From: JAIVJM01 sp035761505
GTDB lineage: Bacteria > Acidobacteriota > Blastocatellia > Pyrinomonadales > Pyrinomonadaceae
Assembly: GCA_035761505.1 (NCBI GenBank)
Contig: DASTQX010000313.1
Coordinates: 1-30,737 of the forward strand
DNA: 30,737 bases
Direction: 5' to 3'
In this document: positions 6,984-13,883 of the stretch, in pieces
Position numbering within the stretch: the first letter of the stretch is position 1
How the letters are laid out: every line of letters starts with the position of its first letter
The notes under the pieces: generated by a model
What the model was told of the DNA's origin: nothing
The model's database searches: none
Seen by the model: the letters and a program-made list of their open reading frames with translations, nothing else
Made by a program: the position numbers and the translations under genes

Positions 6984-9026
6984 ATGAAGAGTAAACGTGA
7001 AGAGGGGCGCGTGCGCGTCGGCGTGGACACGGGCGGGACGTTCACGGATTTCGTGTTTCAAGCGGGCGGGCGGGCGCGCGTCTTCAAGTTGGCTTCGACT
7101 CCGGCGGATGCTTCGGCGGCCATCGTCGAGGGGCTGAAGAGGGTCGCGCGCGAGACGGGCGTATCGTTGCGGGAGTTGGAAGTCGTGCACGGGACGACCG
7201 TCGGGACGAACGCGCTGCTTGAGAGGCGCGGGGCGCGGACGGCGCTCGTGACGACGAAGGGCTTCGAGGACGTTCTGGTCATCGGTCGGCAGGCGCGGGG
7301 CTCGCTCTACGACCTGAACTGGACGCGGCCCGCGCCGCTCGTCGCAGACGCCTTGCGCTTCGGCGTGCGCGAGCGCGTCGCGGCGGACGGCTCGACGGTC
7401 GAAGAGTTGGAGGAAGAGGAGTTGCGCGCGCTCGTCTCGAAACTGAGGCGCGCGAAGCCTCAGTCGGTCGCCGTCTCGCTGCTCTTCTCGTTCGCCGCGC
7501 CGGGGCACGAGCGGCGCATCGAGCGGGCGATAACGAAGGAGCTGCCGGACGTGCTCCTCTCGGTCTCGCATAAAATCCTGCCTGAGTATCGGGAGTACGA
7601 GCGCACTTCGACCGTCACGGTCAATGCGTACTTACAGCCCTTGATGGGCGCATACTTGAAGCGGCTCGGCGCGCGCGTGGCGGGGAAGAACTTGCGCGTG
7701 ATGCAATCTTCGGGCGGGAGCGTGTCGGCGCGCGTGGCGTCCGAGGAGCCAGTGCGGACGATTCTTTCCGGCCCGGCGGGCGGTGTGGTCGGCGCGCTCG
7801 ACGCGGCGCAGGGCGCGGGCTTCGAGGACATCATCACTTTTGACATGGGCGGGACTTCGACGGACGTGGCGCTGTGCGCGCGCGGTCGGCTGCGCCTGAC
7901 GAACGAGGCCAGCATTTCGGGATTGCCGGTCGCCGTGCCCGTGCTCGACATCCACACGGTCGGGGCGGGCGGCGGGTCGTTGGCGCGCGTGGACGCGGGC
8001 GGAAGTCTGCGCGTCGGCCCGGAGTCGGCGGGCGCGGAGCCCGGCCCGGCGTGCTACGGTCGCTCGACGTTGCCGACGGTGACGGACGCGAACCTCCTGC
8101 TCGGTCGCTTCGGCGGGGCGGATTTGCTCGGCGGCGATTTCCACTTGGACGAAGGGCGCGCGGCTGAGGCGCTCGGCAAACTCGCGCGCGAGATGAGCGC
8201 GGCGGGCGGACGAGAGTTGACGGGCGAGGAGGCGGCGCTCGGCGTCGTGCGCGTCGTCAACGCCGGAATGGAGCGGGCGCTCCGGGCCGTCTCGGTCGAG
8301 AGGGGTTTCGACCCGCGCGGCTTCACGCTCGTCTCGTTTGGCGGGGCGGGCGGCTTGCACGCCGTCGAGCTGGCGCGGAGTTTAAGAGTCCCGCGCGTGC
8401 TCGTGCCGCGCGGCCCCGGCGCGCTCTCGGCGGAGGGCGCGCTCGGCGCGGACGTGGGGAAGAACCTGAGCCGCACCGTGATGACCGAGTTCGCGGAAGG
8501 CGGCGACGCCTCGAAGCTCGCGCGCGCTTTCCGTGAGATGGAGCGGGAGGCGCGCGCGGCGCTCAGGCGCGAGGGCTTCGGCGACGCGCGGCAGCGACAC
8601 GAGCGCACCGTCGCCGCGCGCTACAAAGGCCAGTCGTTCGAGTTGGAAATCGAGTGGGACGAGGGCCGCCGCGTCGTCGAACGTTTTCACCGCGCGCACG
8701 AGTCGCGCTACGGCTACGCGCAGAGCGCGCCCGCCATCGAGATCGTGAGCGCGCGCCTCAACTCGCGCGGGCTGATAGAGAGAATGAAGCCGGAGCGGAA
8801 AGGGACGCGCGCGCGCGGGGGGAAAGTGTCGAAGCCGCCGAGACGCGCGGCGGTTTACTTTGAAGAGGGGCGGCGGGAGGTCGGCGTCTATGCGCGCGAA
8901 GAACTGCCTGCGGGCGCGCGCCTCCAAAGCCCTTGCGTCGTCACGGAGTATTCTTCCACGACGCTCGTCCCCGCGGGCGCGCGCGCCTTCGTGGACGCGC
9001 GCGGCAATCTCGTCGTCGAGTTGTGA
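6984..9026 (+). CDS. hyuA: Hydantoinase/5-oxoprolinase subunit A (HyuA family)
   Basis: A 680-residue member of the hydantoinase A / oxoprolinase family, which with subunit B performs ATP-dependent opening of cyclic amides such as 5-oxoproline or N-methylhydantoin. The first ATP phosphate loop is GVDTGGTFTDFV (13-24) and the second is FDMGGTSTDV (Asp287 in the centre); EVVHGTTVGTNALL (about 65-78) is typical of the family. Length fits stand-alone A subunits (about 650-700). No good ribosome site precedes ATG 6984; TATATT at 6971-6976 could be a -10 giving a nearly leaderless transcript. The partner subunit lies two genes downstream, separated by a peptidase gene. The exact substrate is not determined by sequence. 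Confidence 0.9.
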   Translation: MKSKREEGRVRVGVDTGGTFTDFVFQAGGRARVFKLASTPADASAAIVEGLKRVARETGVSLRELEVVHGTTVGTNALLERRGARTALVTTKGFEDVLVIGRQARGSLYDLNWTRPAPLVADALRFGVRERVAADGSTVEELEEEELRALVSKLRRAKPQSVAVSLLFSFAAPGHERRIERAITKELPDVLLSVSHKILPEYREYERTSTVTVNAYLQPLMGAYLKRLGARVAGKNLRVMQSSGGSVSARVASEEPVRTILSGPAGGVVGALDAAQGAGFEDIITFDMGGTSTDVALCARGRLRLTNEASISGLPVAVPVLDIHTVGAGGGSLARVDAGGSLRVGPESAGAEPGPACYGRSTLPTVTDANLLLGRFGGADLLGGDFHLDEGRAAEALGKLAREMSAAGGRELTGEEAALGVVRVVNAGMERALRAVSVERGFDPRGFTLVSFGGAGGLHAVELARSLRVPRVLVPRGPGALSAEGALGADVGKNLSRTVMTEFAEGGDASKLARAFREMEREARAALRREGFGDARQRHERTVAARYKGQSFELEIEWDEGRRVVERFHRAHESRYGYAQSAPAIEIVSARLNSRGLIERMKPERKGTRARGGKVSKPPRRAAVYFEEGRREVGVYAREELPAGARLQSPCVVTEYSSTTLVPAGARAFVDARGNLVVEL

Positions 9027-9064
9027 ACGCAACACGCAGAGCCTCAGACCCGAAGGAGACTTTT

Positions 9065-10501
9065 ATGAAGAGGATGAAGAAAACGCTGCTGGCCGCACTC
9101 CTTGCCGTCTCGCTGGCGGCGGGGCTGGTTGCCGCTCCGGGCGCGGAGGCGGTCGGCGCTTCGCAGTTGACGCCGGAGCAGCAGTTGCTCAGGGAGATTT
9201 ATAAAGAACTCGTCGAAATCAACACGACCGATTCGGTGGGGGACAACACGAAGGCCGCCGAGGCGATGGCGGCCCGCCTGCGCGGGGCGGGCTTCGCGGC
9301 GGAGGACGTGCGCGTGCTCGTCCATCCGGGCAACGCGCGGAAGGGGAATCTCGTCGCCCGCTTTCGTGGGACGGGCGCGCGCAAGCCGCTCGCGCTGCTC
9401 GCGCACCTCGATGTCGTCGAGGCGCGCAAAGAGGATTGGTCGGACGGGCTCGACCCGTTCAAGCTCACCGAGCGCGAGGGCTTCTTCTACGGGCGCGGCA
9501 CTTCGGACGACAAGGCGATGGCCGCTATCTTCGTCGCCAACCTCATCCGCTACAAGCGCGAAGGCTTCCGGCCCGCGCGCGACCTCATCCTCGTCCTGAC
9601 GGCGGACGAGGAGGGCGGCGACTTCAACGGCGTCGAGTGGCTGTTGAAGAATCACCGCGACTTGGTGGACGCCGAGTTCGGCGTCAACGAGGGCGGCGGC
9701 GGTCGTTACCGCAAGGGAGTCAAACTCTTCAACGGCGTGCAGGCGAGCGAGAAGGTCTATCAGAGCTTCATGCTCGAAGTGAAGAACAAGGGCGGCCACA
9801 GCTCTCTGCCCGTCAAGGATAACGCCATCTATCATCTCGCCGCCGCGCTCGACCGTCTCGCGAAGTTCGACTTCCCCGTCAACTTAAACGAAGTCACGCG
9901 CGCCTACTTTCAGCGCACGGCGGCGATTGAGACGGGGCAGACCGCCGCCGACATGAAGCTTATCGCGCAAGGCACGACGCCCGACGCGGAAGCCGCCGCG
10001 CGCCTTTCCGTCTCGGCCTACAACAACGCTCTGATGCGGACGACGTGCGTCGCCACGCGGCTCGACGCGGGACACGCCGACAACGCCTTGCCGCAGTCGG
10101 CGCGCGCCACCATCAACTGCCGCATCCTCCCGCAGGAGAAGGCCGAGGACGTGCGCCACACGCTCGCCCGCGTCCTCGCCGACGAGCGCATCACGATCAC
10201 TTACATCAAAGAGCCGAAGCCTTCGCCTCCTTCGCCTTTAACGCCCGCCGTCATGGGGCCGATTGAGAGCATCACGCAGGCGATGTGGCCGAACGTGCCC
10301 GTCATCCCGATTATGGGCACGGGCGCGACCGACAGCCTCTACTTCCGGCAGGCGGGGATTCCCTTCTACGGCGTCTCCGGCATCTTCTCCGACATTGACG
10401 ACAACCGCGCGCACGGCAGGGACGAGCGCCTTCTCGTCACGTCGCTCGACGAGGGGCAGGAGTTTCTGTACCGCTTGGTCAAGACTCTCGCCGCGAGTTG
10501 A
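9065..10501 (+). CDS. Secreted M20-family zinc peptidase
   Basis: The 478-residue product starts at ATG 9065 after AAGGAG (9052-9057). Residues 1-29 form a signal peptide ending near AEA, so the enzyme is exported. The M20 di-zinc site is complete: His114 and Asp116 (LLAHLDVV), bridging Asp148 (GRGTSDDKA), catalytic Glu182 and ligand Glu183 (ADEEGG), Glu209 (VNEGGG) and His450 (RAHGRDE). His245 in GGHSSLP belongs to the lid/dimer domain. M20 enzymes cleave peptides, acyl amino acids or carbamoyl amino acids; a signal peptide fits a peptidase better than a cytoplasmic carbamoylase. It is placed between hydantoinase A (38 nt before) and B (23 nt after). Confidence 0.9.
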   Translation: MKRMKKTLLAALLAVSLAAGLVAAPGAEAVGASQLTPEQQLLREIYKELVEINTTDSVGDNTKAAEAMAARLRGAGFAAEDVRVLVHPGNARKGNLVARFRGTGARKPLALLAHLDVVEARKEDWSDGLDPFKLTEREGFFYGRGTSDDKAMAAIFVANLIRYKREGFRPARDLILVLTADEEGGDFNGVEWLLKNHRDLVDAEFGVNEGGGGRYRKGVKLFNGVQASEKVYQSFMLEVKNKGGHSSLPVKDNAIYHLAAALDRLAKFDFPVNLNEVTRAYFQRTAAIETGQTAADMKLIAQGTTPDAEAAARLSVSAYNNALMRTTCVATRLDAGHADNALPQSARATINCRILPQEKAEDVRHTLARVLADERITITYIKEPKPSPPSPLTPAVMGPIESITQAMWPNVPVIPIMGTGATDSLYFRQAGIPFYGVSGIFSDIDDNRAHGRDERLLVTSLDEGQEFLYRLVKTLAAS

Positions 10502-10524
10502 GCGGGGCGGTAATCATTCAAGTG

Positions 10525-12231
10525 ATGAAACGCAAGGCGGGCTTCGACCCGACGACGCTGGAAATCTACCGCGCGCTCTACACCTCGGTCGCCGAGGAGA
10601 TGGGCATCACTTTGCGGCGCACGGCGCACTCGCCGAACATCAAGGAGCGGCGCGACTACTCGTGCGCCGTCTTCGACTCAAGGGGCCGCGTCATCGCGCA
10701 GGGCGACCACATGCCCGTTCACCTCGGCTCGATGCCGATGGCCGTCGCCGCCGCGCTTCAACAAACGATCATCGCGCCCGGCGATGTCGTCGCCTTAAAC
10801 GACCCCTTCGCGGGCGGCACGCATTTGCCGGACGTGACTCTCGTCGCGGGCGTCTTCGACGCCGGGGGAAGAGGGGAAAAGGGGAAGAGGGGAAAAGGGA
10901 AGAGCGGCCTGCCGGGTCGAAGCACGGGCAACGAACGTGGCTTAGATTCAACCTCTTCGTCCCTTCCCCTTTCCCCCTTTCCCCTTTTCCCCTCTTCCCC
11001 CCTCTTTTACGTCGCCAACCGCGCGCACCACGCGGACATCGGAGGGGCGACGCCGGGCTCGATGGGGCTCGCGTCGGACGTGTACGGCGAGGGGCTTCGT
11101 ATCCCGCCCGTGCATCTGGTGCGCGGGGGGCGCGTGGCGGAAGACGTGATGCGGTTGGTGCTGGCGAACGTGCGCGTCGAGGCCGAGCGGCGCGCGGACT
11201 TCGAGGCGCAGATCGGGTCTCTGAAGACGGGCGCGGCGCGGCTCTTGGAGATCGTCGCGCGCTCCGGCGCGGACGAGGCGCGGGAGTACGCCTCGCACCT
11301 CAGAGAGTATTCGGCGCGGATGATGCGGGCGACCATCGAGGCCGTGCCGGACGGAGTTTATGAAGCGGAAGACGCGCTCGACGACGACGGCGCGGGCGGC
11401 GGCGAGGTCGTTTTGCGCGTCCGCGTGACGATCAAAGGCGCGCGCGCCGTGGTGGATTTCGAGGGGAGCGCGCCGCAGGTCGCGGGGCCGGTCAACGCGG
11501 TCGAGGCGATTACCGTCTCGGCGGTCGCCTACGTCTTCCGCTGCCTCGTCGGCGCGGAGGAAGTGCCCGCGAGCGCGGGACTGATGGAGCCGATAGAAGT
11601 CCGCGCGCCGCGCGGGACGGTCGTCAACGCCGCGCACCCCGCGCCGGTCGCGGGCGGGAACGTCGAGACCTCGCAGCGCATCGTGGACGTGCTCTTCAAG
11701 GCGCTGGCGCGTGCTCTCCCCGACAGGATTCCGGCGGCGAGTCAGGGCTCGATGAACAACCTCACCGTCGGCGGGACGGACGCGCAGAGCGGTCTTGAGT
11801 TCGCCTACTACGAGACGGTCGCGGGCGGCATGGGCGCGCGGCCCGGCGTCGGAGGCGTGAGCGGCGTCCACACGCACATGACCAACAGCCTCAACACGCC
11901 CGCCGAGGCGCTCGAATACGCTTACCCCTTGCGCGTGCGCGCCTACGCCCTGCGCGAAGGTTCGGGCGGTCGTGGCGAGAGGCGCGGCGGCGACGGCATC
12001 GTCCGAGAGATCGAAACGCTCGTCCCGGCGCGGATGTCGCTCCTCGCCGACCGTCGCGCGCGCGGCCCTTACGGGCTCGAAGGCGGCGCAGACGGCCAGC
12101 CCGGTCGAGACGTAATCGTGCGCCGTGGGCGCGCGCGCAAGATCGCGGCGAAGGGCTCTTGGGAACTCGAAGCCGGAGACCGCGTCCGCATCGAGACGCC
12201 CGGCGGCGGCGGCCACGGCAGACGCCGCTAA
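10525..12231 (+). CDS. hyuB: Hydantoinase/5-oxoprolinase subunit B carrying an in-frame repeat insertion
   Basis: The 568-residue product belongs to the hydantoinase B family. Diagnostic stretches are ALRRTAHSPNIKERRDYSC-like sequence near the start, NDPFAGGTHLPDVTL (about 92-106), YVANRAHHADIGG just after the insert, and QGSMNNLTVGG farther on. ATG 10525 is preferred; a TTG at 10498 overlaps the upstream stop. Residues 114-160 (GRGEKGKRGKGK... to SPFPLFPSSPL) match no part of the family and are encoded by a purine/pyrimidine inverted repeat. Removing these 47 residues rejoins the family pattern between GVFDAG and FYVANRAHH. The frame stays open to the C-terminus, so the gene is likely expressed with a loop insertion. 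It should pair with the A subunit in the same operon. Confidence 0.88.
   Translation: MKRKAGFDPTTLEIYRALYTSVAEEMGITLRRTAHSPNIKERRDYSCAVFDSRGRVIAQGDHMPVHLGSMPMAVAAALQQTIIAPGDVVALNDPFAGGTHLPDVTLVAGVFDAGGRGEKGKRGKGKSGLPGRSTGNERGLDSTSSSLPLSPFPLFPSSPLFYVANRAHHADIGGATPGSMGLASDVYGEGLRIPPVHLVRGGRVAEDVMRLVLANVRVEAERRADFEAQIGSLKTGAARLLEIVARSGADEAREYASHLREYSARMMRATIEAVPDGVYEAEDALDDDGAGGGEVVLRVRVTIKGARAVVDFEGSAPQVAGPVNAVEAITVSAVAYVFRCLVGAEEVPASAGLMEPIEVRAPRGTVVNAAHPAPVAGGNVETSQRIVDVLFKALARALPDRIPAASQGSMNNLTVGGTDAQSGLEFAYYETVAGGMGARPGVGGVSGVHTHMTNSLNTPAEALEYAYPLRVRAYALREGSGGRGERRGGDGIVREIETLVPARMSLLADRRARGPYGLEGGADGQPGRDVIVRRGRARKIAAKGSWELEAGDRVRIETPGGGGHGRRR
10864..11004. repeat. Intragenic inverted repeat inside hyuB
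   Basis: Bases 10864-10886 are the exact reverse complement of 10979-11001 (23 bp). The next 18 or so bases of each arm also pair imperfectly. Arms are a period-8 purine repeat (GGGGAAAA/GGGGAAGA) on one side and the pyrimidine complement on the other, around a non-repetitive spacer of about 48 nt. Its composition matches the intergenic element at 20567-20661 and is foreign to the surrounding coding sequence. The inserted length is about 141 nt (47 codons) without a stop. Confidence 0.9.
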
Positions 12232-12241
12232 GAATTCTTTT

Positions 12242-12486
12242 AAGAAGTAATCCGCAAGCCCCCGAAAAGAAGTAATCCACAAGCCCCCGAAGGGGGCGGA
12301 AGAAAGTAGCCCACGGCGCAAGCCGCGGGAATAGTCGGCAGTTAAAAACATCAGAGCCCCTGAAAAGGGGCGAAAGACGTTCAACGTTGAATTTCTTTCG
12401 CCCCTTTCAGTGGCTTCGACGTTTGCCGCGCTCTGTACCCACGGCTTGCGCCGTGGGCTAAGTTCTTCCGCCCCCTTCGGGGGCTT
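12242..12486. repeat. Nested palindromic element between convergent genes
   Basis: The outer arms, about 12281-12329 and 12438-12486, are complementary over roughly 49 nt with only about three mismatches. Each arm is itself made of two smaller hairpins (AGCCCCCGAAGGGGGC and a CCCACGGC...GCCGCGGG type). An inner pair, 12359-12375 with 12395-12410, matches with one bulged base around an AACGTT centre. At the left edge a 25-bp segment is tandemly duplicated (12242-12266 and 12267-12291, one mismatch). The element fills the gap between hydantoinase B and the convergent MBL-fold gene. It resembles the AGCCCC...GGGGC-type dispersed hairpin repeats of several phyla; no transposase is present in the window. 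Confidence 0.88.
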
Positions 12487-12503
12487 TTGGAATTACGAGG
12501 TGC

Positions 12504-13634
12504 TTATCGCTTCGCCGACGCTTCGCGGAAGGCGGCGGCGACGGAGGGGCCTTTGACGTAGGTGTCGAAGAGGAATTGCCTGACGGTCGAGTCGCCCGCG
12601 AAGGCTTTGCGGAACTCTTCGAGGTTGACGCTCTTGCGCGCCTGTTCGAGCGTCTCGCCACGCGCCTTCAAGGCGTCCGCCTGCCGCTTCACGGAGGCGA
12701 ACAAATCTTCCAGCAGCTTTAAGTAAGAGTCGTCGCGCAGGACGGGGCCGTGACCGGGGACGATGACCTTCGCGCCGAGCGCGCGGAGCTTCGAGAGCGT
12801 CGCGGCCCAGTCGCTGACGTGCGATTGATCGCCGCCGACTAACGGCACGGGCCAGACGACGAGATCGCCGGTGACGACGACGCCTTCGCGCGGGAGATGG
12901 ACGACCACGTCGCCCGCCGTGTGGCCGCGACCGAGGTGCAGAATCTCGACGACGCGACCGCCGCCGCGATGAAGCGTCAGCCGTTCGCGGAGCGTGACCG
13001 TGGGCAGCGTCAACTGCGTCCCCGCCGCTTCGCCGAGGACGTGCTCGACGAGCCGCACGTCGCTCTCGTAGCTCGTGCGCTCTTCCGCCGACAACTCCGT
13101 GCCCGAAAGATTTTTGTTCTTCGAGAGCGCGTCCTTGATGGCGGAGAGAGCGCGGGGCGCGCCTTCCAAAAAGCCTTTGCGATTGGTCGCGCCCCGGCCC
13201 GGAAGGTATTCGCGCATCTCGGCGTGGGCGATGAACTCGACGCCCGCGAAGGCTTCGCGGTAAGCGGTGTTGCCGATGATGTGGTCGTCGTGCCAGTGCG
13301 TGTTGACGACGTAGCGGACGGGCTTGTCGGTCAAACGACGGAGGGCGGCCAGCACCGCCTTCGTCGTCGAGGGCGCGCCGCTTGAGTCGACGACGATGAC
13401 ATCCTCTTCGTTGATGATAAAGACGCTGTTGGCGTCAACCATCAAACCTGGCGGGTCTCTGCGAATGACGGCGTAGATGCCCTCGGCGAGCTTCTGCACG
13501 TCGAAGTTGTGGGCGACGCTCTGCGCTTCGCCGGCGCGCGGCGGTTGAGTCCGTGTCCGTGCATCTTCCGCGCGGCTCGTCAGAGCGACGGCGAGCGCGG
13601 AGGCGACCAAGAGGATGGAGAGAAAAGTTTTCAT
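12504..13634 (-). CDS. Secreted metallo-beta-lactamase-fold hydrolase
   Basis: The 376-residue protein starts at the ATG whose complement is 13632-13634, giving an N-terminal signal peptide (about 1-22, ending SRA); a longer frame upstream adds an Arg-rich stretch and spoils the signal. The zinc motif is NTHWHDDH (His113, His115, Asp117, His118), followed by His238 (GRGHTAGD), Asp257 (VTGDLV) and His295 (VPGHGPV). This is the standard MBL-fold di-metal set. The family contains beta-lactamases, lactonases, SoxH/quinoprotein-related hydrolases and thioesterases; sequence alone does not say which. A C-terminal helical extension (about 310-376) resembles SoxH-like relatives. It is convergent with hydantoinase B. 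Confidence 0.88.
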   Translation of the reverse strand: MKTFLSILLVASALAVALTSRAEDARTRTQPPRAGEAQSVAHNFDVQKLAEGIYAVIRRDPPGLMVDANSVFIINEEDVIVVDSSGAPSTTKAVLAALRRLTDKPVRYVVNTHWHDDHIIGNTAYREAFAGVEFIAHAEMREYLPGRGATNRKGFLEGAPRALSAIKDALSKNKNLSGTELSAEERTSYESDVRLVEHVLGEAAGTQLTLPTVTLRERLTLHRGGGRVVEILHLGRGHTAGDVVVHLPREGVVVTGDLVVWPVPLVGGDQSHVSDWAATLSKLRALGAKVIVPGHGPVLRDDSYLKLLEDLFASVKRQADALKARGETLEQARKSVNLEEFRKAFAGDSTVRQFLFDTYVKGPSVAAAFREASAKR

Positions 13635-13883
13635 CAGCGACTCCGTAGAGGCTCTCTGTAGCAAGGCTGGTGCTCGGTTTATACGTGCGCGGGCGCGCAT
13701 TGTTGCCGGAGAGTTCGCCTCAAAAGTCGGATGCAGAATCGCGTATAAAAATCCATTTCATCACTCGCCCCTGCCCGTTCATCACTTCGCAATTCCTTTC
13801 TCGGTGGCTTCGCTTTAGAATGTGAAGACTTCGGGCGGCGCTCGCAGACTTCGTTGAAGCGCCGCCCTTCGCTCACGAACGTT

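Noticed and set aside
10498..12231. hyuB as a pseudogene, or the insert as an intein
   Set aside because: The frame is intact across the insert and family motifs resume directly after it. The insert is only 47 residues and has no splicing motifs.
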